DNA from: DASSFG01 sp035547915
GTDB taxonomy: Bacteria > Planctomycetota > Planctomycetia > Pirellulales > JAICIG01
DNA: 64,000 nt
Assembly: GCA_035547915.1 (NCBI GenBank)
Contig: DASZTS010000118.1
Location: forward strand, 1-64,000
Direction of reading: 5' to 3'
In this document: positions 1-8,730 of the stretch, piece by piece
Layout: the number at the start of each line of letters is the position of its first letter
How positions within the stretch are numbered: the first letter of the stretch is position 1
Notes under the pieces: generated by a model
The model's input: the letters and a program-made list of their open reading frames with translations, nothing else
What the model was told of the DNA's origin: nothing
Database searches by the model: none
Program-made: the position numbers and the translations under genes

Positions 1-1
1 T

Positions 2-280
2 CTGAACTACTGGACCGGCCAGTTGGATTCGGGCACGATGACCCGCGCCCAGGTGGTGAACGGTTTCGATAGCAGCGTGGAGTACTACCAGAACCTGACG
101 ACGGCGTTCTTCGAGCAGTATCTGGGACGTGCTCCGACGGCCGTGGAAATGGAGAACTACGTGTCGGCGTTCGAACAAGGCGCGACGCAGCGTACGATCC
201 AGATCGAGATCATCGATAGCCCGGCCTACCAGGACACCCCGCCGCCGCCCGAGGAAGGTGGGATTGAGCGGCTGAGCTAG
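2..280 (+). CDS. DUF4214-type protein, C-terminal fragment (cut by window edge)
   Basis: The frame is open from the first bases of the window, so this is the 3' end of a longer gene. The visible 92 residues carry one DUF4214-like repeat around the motif FFEQYLGRAPT, followed by a helix that ends in IIDSPAYQ, and then a short proline/glutamate tail (PPPPEEGG). DUF4214 repeats occur in long exported or surface proteins. The same repeat type appears three times in the SGNH protein at 24940-26331 of this window. The role is unknown; the start and the rest of the protein lie outside the window. Confidence 0.7.
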   Translation: MNYWTGQLDSGTMTRAQVVNGFDSSVEYYQNLTTAFFEQYLGRAPTAVEMENYVSAFEQGATQRTIQIEIIDSPAYQDTPPPPEEGGIERLS

Positions 281-300
281 CCGACGGCACCTGAATAGAC

Positions 301-320
301 GGCGGCCTGAATGGGCCGCC
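301..320 (+). terminator. Hairpin after the DUF4214 gene
   Basis: A perfect 7-bp stem (GGCGGCC / GGCCGCC) with a 6-nt loop starts 20 nt after the stop codon at 280. There is no T-run after it, so it is a terminator candidate by position and stem strength only. Confidence 0.4.
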
Positions 321-337
321 GAGCAAACTGCCCCGGC

Positions 338-363
338 CCGGCCGGATCGAGTGATCCGGCCGG
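338..363 (-). terminator. Hairpin after the ECF sigma gene
   Basis: An 11-bp perfect stem with loop GAGT lies 20 nt beyond the stop of the minus-strand sigma factor gene, between two converging genes. It may end transcription from either side. No T-run follows on the minus strand. Confidence 0.45.
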
Positions 364-383
364 TAGCCGTGGCAAAATGCCCG

Positions 384-962
384 TCATGCGGGCGCGAGCT
401 CTTCCAGCTCGCGGGCCAGACGCTTACGCGCCACGTGCAGTCGCCGCTTGATAGTGCCCACCGGCGAATCAAACGTCGTGCTCATCTCGATCAGCGACTG
501 CCCCTTCACGTAGAACGCCACCAGCGTCTTGCGGTCGAGCGGACCGAGCCGGCGCAGACCGGCCCGTACTTGCCGCCGCCGTTCGGCCGCCAGCACGTTG
601 CCCAGGGGCGTTTCGGCGTCCTGGCAAACGGCTTCCAGCGTCTCGCGCTCGGCCGACACGACCGGCCCGCGCCGGACCTGCCGGTTGATCGCCAAACGGT
701 TGGCGATCGACCGCAGCCAGCCACCGAAGCACTCCGGCTCGCGGAGCTGGCCGATCTTGCGCAGCGCCTGCACGAAGACTTCCTGGGCCAGTTCTTGCGC
801 CTCGCCCCGATCGCGCAGCCGCCGCAGGGCCGTGGCGAACACAACCCCCTCAAACTGCTCGACCAGCTCACCGAACGCGTCCCGGTCGCCCTGCTGTGCA
901 GCGCGGACCCGCGCCACCAGCTCCAGCTTCTCGTTCGTTAGTTCCTCAGTCAGGGCGTTCAT
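384..962 (-). CDS. ECF-type RNA polymerase sigma factor
   Basis: This 192-residue protein directs RNA polymerase to a set of promoters as an extracytoplasmic-function sigma factor. Sigma region 2 (about residues 28-95) shows the helix with EAQELAQEVFVQAL and the -10 recognition segment FGGWLRSIANRLAINR. Sigma region 4 (about 135-185) shows the helix-turn-helix with SPVGTIKRRLHVARKRL. The start at 962 is chosen over the longer frame because AAGGAG lies 8 nt upstream (971-976). No anti-sigma gene follows; downstream there is only the convergent DUF4214 gene, so the partner is elsewhere or absent. The target regulon cannot be told from sequence. Confidence 0.88.
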   Translation of the reverse strand: MNALTEELTNEKLELVARVRAAQQGDRDAFGELVEQFEGVVFATALRRLRDRGEAQELAQEVFVQALRKIGQLREPECFGGWLRSIANRLAINRQVRRGPVVSAERETLEAVCQDAETPLGNVLAAERRRQVRAGLRRLGPLDRKTLVAFYVKGQSLIEMSTTFDSPVGTIKRRLHVARKRLARELEELAPA

Positions 963-1087
963 GGTTCTCTCTCTCCTTGCTGACCGCCAACACAGCGGTC
1001 GGTGGCCAAGATCACGAAGTGCGGTCGATCGTGACGGAATAACACGCGGAAACACGGGTCGAACCGAGGTCATGGCGAGTGTCATTT

Positions 1088-1123
1088 CGCGGGTGCCAAG
1101 GATCCAAAATGGATCATCCCGCG
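1088..1123. terminator. Long imperfect hairpin between the sigma gene and a small ORF
   Basis: An outer CGCGGG/CCCGCG stem encloses an inner 6-bp stem (GATCCA/TGGATC) with an AAA loop. It lies upstream of the sigma gene and downstream of the small minus-strand ORF at 1205-1519. No T-run is present. It could be a terminator or a leader structure. Confidence 0.3.
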
Positions 1124-1204
1124 AGCCGACCCGCTGGCCTGGCCCGAAGCGCCGGAGTTCCTCTCCAGATCAGTGCTGAGTCGTCGCCCTCGAAGGGCGA
1201 GCGC

Positions 1205-1519
1205 TTAGCTCCGTCTGGCGGAGGGGCGCTCGGCGGCCCGTTTGGGCTGCCAGCACCGCGGCGCGGCGGAGGCCTGCGAGCCTGATGGACTCGTAGCCAT
1301 GGCCGTTGCTGCCGGCGTTGCCACGGCCATCAGGCCGTGTTCCAACGCCAGCCCTAAGGCGGCCAAATGCTGGGCCAACGCCTGCTGGGCGTGTTGATAG
1401 AAGTCGCGCATGCGCAAGGACTTATTGCCGCGTGCATCGACCGTACCCACCACGACCAGGCGGTCCTGGCGAATGCCAGCAACGATCTGACGGGTAAAGG
1501 TGCGGAGGATGTTCTGCAT
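1205..1519 (-). CDS. Small hypothetical protein
   Basis: A 104-residue frame preceded by GAAGG about 5 nt upstream of the ATG. The first 75 residues look protein-like: a basic start, a hydrophobic strand DRLVVVGTVDARGN, then an amphipathic helix rich in Ala, Gln and His. The tail is low in complexity (Pro, Ala, Arg) and may be read-through of non-coding sequence. No family was recognised. The opposite strand also has open frames here, so the call rests mainly on the ribosome binding site and composition. Confidence 0.4.
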   Translation of the reverse strand: MQNILRTFTRQIVAGIRQDRLVVVGTVDARGNKSLRMRDFYQHAQQALAQHLAALGLALEHGLMAVATPAATAMATSPSGSQASAAPRCWQPKRAAERPSARRS

Positions 1520-1783
1520 GGCAACCTTCTTGCGCTACCGCGCGATTGGAGAGAAGTTCTTGGGGCGGGCGAATCCTTCTTCGCACGCCCCCTGATGCAA
1601 ACCCTGATACGCTAAGCCTGTCACGCCCGGCGGGAGCCGTCAAGCGGAATCAGGCAAAAACACTGTCATCGGCCGGGGGATGAACCCGGCTGATACCGTA
1701 TCGACGCACCGCCCGCGAAAAGGTTCACCGGAAAAATGGAATTTTTCTGCCCGGCCCCCGCGGCGGCAAATACAATCATTCGC

Positions 1784-2752
1784 ATGGCAGAAATTCGCGT
1801 TGGAATAGCCGGCTGGACTTACCCACCCTGGCGGGGGAACTTCTATCCCGACACGCTCCCGCAAAAGCTCGAACTGGCTTACGCCAGCCGGCGTTTCAAC
1901 GCCCTGGAGATCAACGGCACGTTCTATTCGTTGCAGCGGCCGTCGAGCTTCAAGTCCTGGTACGACAGCACGCCGCCGGGGTTCGTCTTCTCGCTCAAGG
2001 GTGGGCGCTTCCTCACCCACATCCGCCGGCTCAAGGATCCGCAAGAGCCGCTGGCCAACTTCTTTGCCTCGGGGCTGCTCTGTTTGCGGGAAAAACTGGG
2101 GCCGATCCTTTGGCAGTTCCCCCCGTTTATGCCGTTTATCGAAGACCGCTTCAAGGAGTTCTTCGATCTACTGCCGCACGATACGGAGGAGCTGGCACGG
2201 CTAGCTCAGCAACACACGGCGTCGTCCGACGACCGCGTCTACCTCGAACCCGACGCGAAGAGACCCGTGCGTCATGCGATCGAGTTTCGCCACGACAGCT
2301 TCCTGACCGATCGCTTCGTCTCCCTGGTGCGCCAGCACAATATAGCGCTCGTGGTGGCCGACGCCGCGAGCAAGTTTCCGACGACCGAAGACGTGACGGC
2401 CGACTGGGTCTACGCGCGTCTGCACGGTTCGCGCGAGATGTATATCAGCGGCTACGCTCCGGAGGAGATCACGGCCTGGGCCGCGAAGGTGCGGACATGG
2501 CACGCCGGAGACGAACCGGCCGATGTGAGGCGCGTCGGCGCCCCCGCACCGAAGGCCCCGAACGGACGCGATGTCTTCGTGTTCTTCGACAATACCGATG
2601 TCAAACAGCGCGCGCCGGTCGATGCCCGCCAGATGATGGAAGAACTCGGTATCGCATCGGACCAGACAATCGACCAGGTACTCGCCGAATTGCCGATCCA
2701 GGCCAAGGCGGCAAAGACACGCCGTGCACCGCGCAAGAAGGAAGAGTCTTGA
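1784..2752 (+). CDS. DUF72 (YecE-like) family protein
   Basis: This 322-residue protein belongs to the DUF72/YecE family, TIM-barrel proteins of unproven function. Visible family marks are the N-terminal IRVGIAGWTYPPWRG, FNALEINGTFYSL, the segment FVFSLKGGRFLTHIRRL, LWQFPP, AIEFRHDSF and the late FFDNTD. The length is somewhat above the usual 240-280 because of a charged insertion around residues 120-160 and a basic tail (KAAKTRRAPRKK). The start is placed at the ATG directly before AEIRVGIAGW, where the family normally begins. The gene ends 40 nt before a convergent gene and appears to be transcribed alone. Confidence 0.85.
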   Translation: MAEIRVGIAGWTYPPWRGNFYPDTLPQKLELAYASRRFNALEINGTFYSLQRPSSFKSWYDSTPPGFVFSLKGGRFLTHIRRLKDPQEPLANFFASGLLCLREKLGPILWQFPPFMPFIEDRFKEFFDLLPHDTEELARLAQQHTASSDDRVYLEPDAKRPVRHAIEFRHDSFLTDRFVSLVRQHNIALVVADAASKFPTTEDVTADWVYARLHGSREMYISGYAPEEITAWAAKVRTWHAGDEPADVRRVGAPAPKAPNGRDVFVFFDNTDVKQRAPVDARQMMEELGIASDQTIDQVLAELPIQAKAAKTRRAPRKKEES

Positions 2753-2791
2753 AGGTCGCAGAGAGAACCGAGCGGCCCGGCCATCACCGGG

Positions 2792-3202
2792 TCATTGCTC
2801 GGTATCCAGGCCCATCAGCGAGCGTTTCTTATCGACGAGCTTGCCATACTCGGCGCTGGCCCAGACGGCCGGCATCACCGCTTGCAGCGACGCCCCCTTG
2901 GCCGAGTATTGGCCGTAGACGACGAGCATGCCCACATGCTCATATCCCACGCCGGCCTGCAACAGCAGATTGCGTTGCCACAGCGCGTTCTCGACCGTCA
3001 GCGCCGTGCTGACGTGTTCGAGCGGGTAGCGAGCGGGATGGATCCAATAACAGGCGTCGGTCCTGTTCGGTCCATAGGGATTCTGGCAAGACACAAGGCC
3101 TGGATCGACGTGCCAAGGCGCGCCGCCCGTCGCTTGCAGGGCCGACCAATCGGCACCCGGCGAGTTGACAAACTCGTAGCCGACCGGCCGGATGCGCAGC
3201 AT
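2792..3202 (-). CDS. Hypothetical protein, lineage-specific
   Basis: A 136-residue protein with no signal peptide or membrane span. It is rich in aromatics and small residues (motifs SPGADWSAL, CYWIHPARYPLEHVS, VGYEHVGMLVVYGQY). The start at 3202 has GAGGA about 8 nt upstream; the longer frame upstream has unlikely composition. It converges on the DUF72 gene and diverges from the hydrolase gene at 3566. No function can be assigned. Confidence 0.6.
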   Translation of the reverse strand: MLRIRPVGYEFVNSPGADWSALQATGGAPWHVDPGLVSCQNPYGPNRTDACYWIHPARYPLEHVSTALTVENALWQRNLLLQAGVGYEHVGMLVVYGQYSAKGASLQAVMPAVWASAEYGKLVDKKRSLMGLDTEQ

Positions 3203-3565
3203 CGACAGGGTCCTCGATGAGCAGAAAAGCGAAACGAGGCGATGAGAAGCGAACAGCGAAAGACGCGACGTGACGTGCGGGGGTCCTGCCTCGACTCCGG
3301 CGGGTCGGAGCGGTTCAGCAGAATCACCATGAGGCCGCTCGCTGCGGATCGCACGAGAGAATTCCCGATCGATCGCCAGGCCGCGAGACACCGGCCCTCA
3401 GTTCACCCTAGTTCGCCGCTTCACAAAATCAAGAATTTTTCATGTCTTAACGATGAAGACATTTCGCGCGGCCGGTCATCCGCCGCGCCGATTGGCGGAC
3501 GGTCGTTTCGACCGCTACGATGGCGACAACGTACGTTCCTGCGCCCGATTGCCGGAGATTGGCTG
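3203..3565. other. Divergent intergenic region, 363 nt
   Basis: This region separates two divergently read genes and must hold both promoters. An AT-richer patch lies around 3420-3470. No convincing -35/-10 pair or dyad was found. Confidence 0.4.
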
Positions 3566-5902
3566 ATGTGGCGAACCGCACCGATTTTGCTGGCGATGAG
3601 TCTCATGGCGTCGTTTGTCGGCGCCGCGGAACCAGACCGGTTGCCCGACACTGGCCCGTTTCCGTGGGACGGCGATCTTTCGGTCCGCATGCTCGACGGA
3701 CTGCACCGTTTCATCGATCGAAAGATTTCGGAGTCGATCGACCGGCGGCCTCGGCACTGGCAACGCGATCTTTCGGACGCGGACGCGTATGCGCGGTCGA
3801 TCGAGCCCAACCGCAAACGGTTCGCCCGCTCGATCGGCGTGGTCGACGAGCGGCTGAACGCGACGATGGAGCGCTTCGGCGACGACGACAACCCGGCGCT
3901 CATTTGCGAAGCGCCCGGCTACCGTGTCTACCAGGTCCGTTGGCCCGTCTTGGATGGTATCTGGGGCGAAGGTCTCTTGGTACAACCGGCCGCGATGCCG
4001 CGGGCCTGCATCGTCGCGCTCCCGGATGCCGACCAGACGCCCGAGCTGTTTTTGGCGATCGGCACGGACACCAAGACGGCCGGGGGCCGCGAGCGAGACT
4101 TGCCGCTCGCGCGGCGGTTGGCGGACCTCGGTTGCCTGGTTGTGGTGCCGACGCTCATCAGCCGCGACGATCGATTCAGTGGCAATGCCATCAGCGGACG
4201 TCCCGATCCAGGTTATTCACACCGCGAGTGGATCTATCGCCAGGCGTACCATCTGGGCCGGCATATCATCGGCTACGAGGTGCAAAAGGTGCTTGCGGCC
4301 GTCGACTGGTTCGGCCAACGCCATGGCGATCTGCCGATCGGTGTGGCGGGCTACGGCGAGGGAGGTCTGATCGCATTTTACGCGGCGGCCGTCGATCCGC
4401 GCATCCGTGCCGCGCTCGTGAGTGGCTATTTTCGGAGCCGGCAAGGAATTGCCGAAGAACCCCTGTACCGGAATGTCTGGGCGCTGCTCGATGAATTCGG
4501 CGATGCGGAGATCGCCAGCCTGATTGCCCCACGCGCGTTGACGATCGATTTTCGCCCCGGTCCAGAGTTGGTCGATCGCCAGACGACAACTCCCCGCGAC
4601 GTGAACGGCCATGCGCTCGACGGTGTCCACGGACGTCTAACTTCGCCGACCTGGCAGGAGGTGGCGAACGAATTTCAGCGCATCGACGCTTTGGTACCAT
4701 CTAAGCTGCAAATGCGGCAACTGGTCCGCAACGACGATGCGGACCCCTCGGCATCGGCGGCTAATACTGCCATCGCGACGTTTTGTTCCCAGCTCGGCTT
4801 TCAGCCGAGCGAACCAACCAAGCAGACCACGCTTATTGACCGTCGCCGGGCATTCGATCCTCAACAGCGCCAACAGCGTCAAGTTAAGCAACTCGAAGAC
4901 CACGTGCAGGCGCTCGTGATCGATTCGCATCTGGCCCGCGACCGTTTCGGCAAGCTCCGCCGCGATTCGGTCGACGCGTTCGTCGCGGATACCAAGCCTT
5001 TGCGGGAGTATGCCTGGCGCGAGTTATTCGGAAAGCTCGACGACCCACCGCTGGCCGCCAATCCCCGATCGCGGAAGGTGTACGAGCGGCCGAAATGGAC
5101 AGGCTATGAGGTGGTGCTCGATGTCTTTCCCGACGTGTTCGCTTGGGGCGTCTTGCTCGTGCCGACCGATTTGAAGCCGGGCGAAAAGCGCCCCGTGGTC
5201 GTTTGTCAGCACGGTCGTAACGGGTTGCCCCAGGACGTGATCGAAGGAGATCGGCCCGCCTACCACGACTTTGCCGCAAGATTGGCGGACGAGGGTTTTG
5301 TCGTGTTCGCGCCGCACAATCCCTATCGGGGCGAAGACTCTTATCGCCGGCTCAGCCGCAAGGCAAACGGCGTCAAGGCGTCGCTGTTCTCTTTCATCCT
5401 AGCCCAGCACGAGCAGATTCTGAGTTGGTTGGAGTCGCTGCCGTTCGTCGATGGCCGCCGGATCGCGTTCTACGGTCTCAGCTATGGCGGGGAGACGGCG
5501 GTGCGCGTGCCGCCCCTGTTGGAACGCTATTGCCTCTCGATCTGCTCGGCCGACTTCAACGATTGGACGCGCAAGGTGGCATCGACGCACAGCCCGTACA
5601 GTTTCATGTTCACCATCGAATGGGAGATGCCGTATTTCGACATGGGCCGGACCTTCAGTTATGCCGAACTGGTTAACCTGCTCGTGCCGCGGCCCTTCAT
5701 GGTCGAGCGTGGCCACGACGACGGCGTGGCGCCCGACGAGTGGGTCGCGCACGAGTATGCCAAGGTCCGACGCACCTACGATCAGCTCGGGCTGGGCGAT
5801 CGCACGCAGATCGAATTCTTCAACGGCGGGCACACGATCAACGGCCAGGGCACCTTTGCGTTCTTGCGAAAGCACCTCGGCTGGCCCAGGAAGCCGCAAT
5901 AG
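3566..5902 (+). CDS. Exported protein with two alpha/beta-hydrolase domains, first one lacking the nucleophile
   Basis: A 778-residue protein with a signal peptide (MWRTAPILLAMSLMASFVGA, cleavage near AA-EP). The ATG at 3566 has GGAG 8 nt upstream. Two alpha/beta-hydrolase (dienelactone hydrolase / acetyl-xylan-esterase-like) domains follow. In the first (about 100-330) the nucleophile elbow reads G-Y-G-E-G, with Gly264 where Ser is expected. In the second (about 480-778) the elbow GLSYG has Ser639, with Asp718/719 (GHDDG) and His756 (GGHTING) completing a triad. The second half is therefore probably an active esterase or peptidase of the cell envelope, while the first may be structural or substrate-binding. 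The substrate is unknown. Compare the gene at 11587-13815. Confidence 0.8.
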   Translation: MWRTAPILLAMSLMASFVGAAEPDRLPDTGPFPWDGDLSVRMLDGLHRFIDRKISESIDRRPRHWQRDLSDADAYARSIEPNRKRFARSIGVVDERLNATMERFGDDDNPALICEAPGYRVYQVRWPVLDGIWGEGLLVQPAAMPRACIVALPDADQTPELFLAIGTDTKTAGGRERDLPLARRLADLGCLVVVPTLISRDDRFSGNAISGRPDPGYSHREWIYRQAYHLGRHIIGYEVQKVLAAVDWFGQRHGDLPIGVAGYGEGGLIAFYAAAVDPRIRAALVSGYFRSRQGIAEEPLYRNVWALLDEFGDAEIASLIAPRALTIDFRPGPELVDRQTTTPRDVNGHALDGVHGRLTSPTWQEVANEFQRIDALVPSKLQMRQLVRNDDADPSASAANTAIATFCSQLGFQPSEPTKQTTLIDRRRAFDPQQRQQRQVKQLEDHVQALVIDSHLARDRFGKLRRDSVDAFVADTKPLREYAWRELFGKLDDPPLAANPRSRKVYERPKWTGYEVVLDVFPDVFAWGVLLVPTDLKPGEKRPVVVCQHGRNGLPQDVIEGDRPAYHDFAARLADEGFVVFAPHNPYRGEDSYRRLSRKANGVKASLFSFILAQHEQILSWLESLPFVDGRRIAFYGLSYGGETAVRVPPLLERYCLSICSADFNDWTRKVASTHSPYSFMFTIEWEMPYFDMGRTFSYAELVNLLVPRPFMVERGHDDGVAPDEWVAHEYAKVRRTYDQLGLGDRTQIEFFNGGHTINGQGTFAFLRKHLGWPRKPQ

Positions 5903-5999
5903 TCGCACGACCGGGGGCGATGCTGGCAAGGGACGATCCAGGCAAACCAACATCACCGAATTGTCACAATTTTTTGTGCAGATTGCTAAAAATGAACCC

Positions 6000-6028
6000 T
6001 TGGTACTCGTCGCGCGACCCTCTATATT
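6000..6028 (+). promoter_or_regulatory. Candidate sigma-70-type promoter for the zinc-ribbon gene
   Basis: TTGGTA (6000-6005) and TATATT (6023-6028) are separated by 17 nt and lie about 70 nt before the ATG at 6096. Confidence 0.4.
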
Positions 6029-6095
6029 CAACGCCGCGCCCCGGGTGCTATGACCGGGGCAAGGACCGCCGTCCCTCCTTGCCCGCTCTCATCTC

Positions 6096-6275
6096 ATGGA
6101 ACTGCCGAAGTGCCCGTCATGTGGCGATGTTGTTCGCCAGCATCCGTTGCCCGAAGAGATTCGGCGCAATACGGGCGAAGAGCCGGAGCCGCCACAAAGC
6201 CCCGCCTATCGGTGCGGCGAATGCGGACGCCTCTATCGGCAGCCGAGTGCTGACGGCCGCGCCGACGACCGGTAG
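6096..6275 (+). CDS. Small zinc-ribbon protein (59 aa)
   Basis: This short gene is below common ORF cut-offs. It begins MELPKCPSCGDVV and has a second knuckle RCGECGRLY, so two CxxC pairs about 30 residues apart should hold one zinc ion. The linker is acidic and proline-rich, and the tail is charged. Such zinc ribbons commonly act as rubredoxin-like or nucleic-acid-binding modules, but no specific role can be given. No strong ribosome binding site is visible. A candidate promoter lies at 6000-6028. It precedes the SDR gene by 149 nt. Confidence 0.65.
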   Translation: MELPKCPSCGDVVRQHPLPEEIRRNTGEEPEPPQSPAYRCGECGRLYRQPSADGRADDR

Positions 6276-6424
6276 CGACGAATGGCCGCTACCGGTAGCC
6301 ACGTCGCTTCGCACGCGACCGGTTCGTCGGCCGCTTTGCGACACCGTCGGCATGTGGTACGCTGCCGCCGGATCAAGCACGGCAACCTTGTCTGCCTCGA
6401 ACTACAACTCGTATGGGGGTGGTA

Positions 6425-7231
6425 ATGGATCTTGAGCTGAGCGGTCAGGTGGCCGTCGTCGTAGGCGGCGCTCGCGGTATCGGCCGCGCGATGGCGCTTG
6501 CTATGGCCGGCGAGGGCGCGAATCTCGTGATCGTCGACCGCGATGCGATGGTCGAGTCCGTCGGCGCGGAGTTTTCGCAGCAGACGGGACGCTCGGTCTT
6601 GGCGCGACAGGGGGACGTGACGGACTACGATTCGATGCGGCTCATCGCCGCCGATACACACGATCTCTATGGGCGTGTCGATCACGTGCTGTTCGCCGCG
6701 GGCGCCGGCTCGGGAAAGTTCGGCTTTCCGTTCTGGAATCTCGAGCCGGGCGATTGGCAACGGGTGCTGAACGTGAATCTCGTCGGCGCGGTGAACGTGG
6801 CGCACGCCTTCGCACCGGAGATGATCGCCGCGCGTCGCGGTACCTTCTTGTTCATATCGTCGATCGCCGGCCAGATCGGCTCTCCGACCGATCCACCCTA
6901 CAGCGCGGCCAAGGCGGGCCTGATCAACTTCTCGCAGTGCGCCGCCAAGGACCTGGCGGAATACAACGTGCGCGTGAATTGCATCTGTCCCGGCATGATC
7001 AAGACGGAGCTGAATCAGGGCGTCTGGTCGGCCTGGCGCTCGCGCCAACCCGACGGCGCGGCGAGCTACGAGAATTGGGCCGCCGAGAAGATCCGCCGCA
7101 ATGTGCCACTCAATCGCTGGCAGGACCCCGAGGACGTGGCCGCGCTTGCGGTCTTCCTCGCGTCGCCGCGCGCCAAAAACATCACCGGCCAGACCATGAA
7201 CGTCGACGGCGGCCAGGTCATGCATTGGTGA
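6425..7231 (+). CDS. Short-chain dehydrogenase/reductase (SDR)
   Basis: A 268-residue classical SDR that should oxidise or reduce a hydroxyl/keto group with NAD(P). The cofactor loop is GGARGIG (residues 14-20), with acidic Asp38/Asp40 at the end of beta-2, which favours NAD. The catalytic set is Asn118 (NVNLVGA), Ser145/146, Tyr159 and Lys163 (YSAAK). The C-terminus has the usual NITGQTMNVDGGQ. The ATG at 6425 is preferred to 6413 because a GGGGGTGG stretch precedes it. The gene stands alone and converges on a small membrane protein gene. The substrate is unknown. Confidence 0.9.
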   Translation: MDLELSGQVAVVVGGARGIGRAMALAMAGEGANLVIVDRDAMVESVGAEFSQQTGRSVLARQGDVTDYDSMRLIAADTHDLYGRVDHVLFAAGAGSGKFGFPFWNLEPGDWQRVLNVNLVGAVNVAHAFAPEMIAARRGTFLFISSIAGQIGSPTDPPYSAAKAGLINFSQCAAKDLAEYNVRVNCICPGMIKTELNQGVWSAWRSRQPDGAASYENWAAEKIRRNVPLNRWQDPEDVAALAVFLASPRAKNITGQTMNVDGGQVMHW

Positions 7232-7330
7232 TCAAGCGTTTCGCGGCGAACTGCGCGATCTCTTCATCACCGTGAGGGATGTATCTTGTGAGAACCGCGG
7301 GGTGGCGCGCCCGCCGTCGGGCTGAACTGC

Positions 7331-7528
7331 TCAATACAGCCAGAGCACAAAAGGTGTCAACAAGACGGCGATCCAGAAGCCGGCTTCGGGGTTCTTCAGC
7401 AACGTGCCGAGTGCAATCCCGACGATCCACAACGCGATCGGCCAACCGTGGCCAAGACAGACCGAGGCCACGGCGAACAACGTCATCGCGACGAGAAGCC
7501 TTGTCAGGCTGAATTGAAATCGCTGCAT
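7331..7528 (-). CDS. Small membrane protein with RFQFSL N-terminus
   Basis: A 65-residue protein starting MQRFQFSLTRLLVAMT, a form of the RFSLRTLL start common in planctomycete membrane proteins. Two or three hydrophobic spans follow (about 9-24, 27-43 and 48-64) with short loops. The start at 7528 has GGAG just upstream. It diverges from the gene at 7685. No function is known for this type. Confidence 0.65.
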   Translation of the reverse strand: MQRFQFSLTRLLVAMTLFAVASVCLGHGWPIALWIVGIALGTLLKNPEAGFWIAVLLTPFVLWLY

Positions 7529-7684
7529 AATCTCCAAAATATCACCGACGGCCTCTGCACCAAACAGAGTAGCTTGACAGTCGCCCGCGGAAATGTGCAA
7601 AAGTATGGCAGTTGCCGACCGCCCCGCATCGGCCATCACGCCACCGGGCCGATTCTCGGCTGCTCTTAGAATGGAACTCTACCA

Positions 7685-8425
7685 ATGAACGAAAATCCCT
7701 ATGCCTCGCCCGCGGAGTTCTCCGACGACCCGGTTGCTTCTGTGGTCAACCGGCCGCCACGAGAAGAGCTTGCTGAGGCGGTCGAGGACTTTTTGTCGGA
7801 CCGGATCGGCGCGTTCGAGTTCGATGAACGACTCCGGAAGATATGCGACGAGACCCCCGACCACACGGTACAAATCGTCGCCGAGCAACTCTGGTGTTTC
7901 TACGACGACATCACCGATCACCCTGCCGTCCTGACCAAAGAAGAATGGAATCTGATTCAACGTCTGATGCTCATCGTGAGGTCGGGCGGTGAGCTTGAAC
8001 AATCCGATCGGCGCGTCACGCACGCGAGCCAAGGCGTGGCACTTGCAACGCTGGTCGCGACGGGCTCGGTCAGTTTCGCGATCCCGCAGGCGTGGCCGCT
8101 TTTCGTTTTTTTGGCCGGCTTGATTTCCATCGGCTTGTCGTGGTGGCGCGAACATCGGCTCTACCTTTGCCTCAAACCCGACCCATGGTGCATGTGGCCG
8201 TTCCCTTCGTTCGCCGCCATCAGCCGAGCCCTGCAACGAGCACCGGATTTCCGCAAGAAGAAGTGGCGGCCGGAACTGGCGAAACGACACATTCGATCGG
8301 CAGATTCCCTGTTTGCTTTGCGGTTGCCAGGCTGGGTAGGTTGGTGCCTTGCATCGCCCATCGCACTCGCGGCGCAATGCTTTCCGTTGCGCAGCGAGAC
8401 GCTGATGCTGGTCGAATCATCGTGA
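7685..8425 (+). CDS. Membrane protein with NPYASP N-terminus
   Basis: A 246-residue protein that begins MNENPYASPAEF, a start shared by many planctomycete membrane proteins. The first 110 residues are soluble and acidic (EELAEAVEDFLSDRIGAFEFDERL). Hydrophobic segments lie near 120-150, and another near 215-232. A basic, tryptophan-rich segment (RKKKWRPELAKRH) separates them. A perfect TTGACA at 7574-7579 could be the -35 of its promoter, but the matching -10 is poor. No catalytic motif was seen and the function is unknown. Confidence 0.7.
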   Translation: MNENPYASPAEFSDDPVASVVNRPPREELAEAVEDFLSDRIGAFEFDERLRKICDETPDHTVQIVAEQLWCFYDDITDHPAVLTKEEWNLIQRLMLIVRSGGELEQSDRRVTHASQGVALATLVATGSVSFAIPQAWPLFVFLAGLISIGLSWWREHRLYLCLKPDPWCMWPFPSFAAISRALQRAPDFRKKKWRPELAKRHIRSADSLFALRLPGWVGWCLASPIALAAQCFPLRSETLMLVESS

Positions 8426-8730
8426 TAGGCGTTTGCCGTCGTAGCAGCATGATCGCCAAGGCTCGGAGGTGAATGTTAGGCGGGTCATGGATCAGGGTAG
8501 ATTTCCATCATGCACTTTGAGGATTTGCTTTTGAAGGCGTGCAGTGCCGATCGTGTAACGGGAGCCCGCTGGCCATGAAACAAAATTATACCGGCGCCAC
8601 CGCCGCTGCTGAGCCCAGTTGGGTCGCGCCCCGCTGGCTCTAATTAAGACATGGCGTCTTGTTGGCGGCTATCTTCCTGGGCTACAATCGTCGTCATGCC
8701 TCCAACACTCCTTGCACTCGGAGTTTGCCT
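8426..8730. other. Intergenic region, 305 nt
   Basis: No gene, repeat or stable hairpin stands out. The last 20 nt hold the ribosome binding site (CGGAG, 8719-8723) of the following GTG-initiated gene. Confidence 0.4.

Noticed and set aside
351..941. Plus-strand frames opposite the ECF sigma factor
   Set aside because: The minus strand shows both sigma regions and a good ribosome binding site; the plus frames are shadows.
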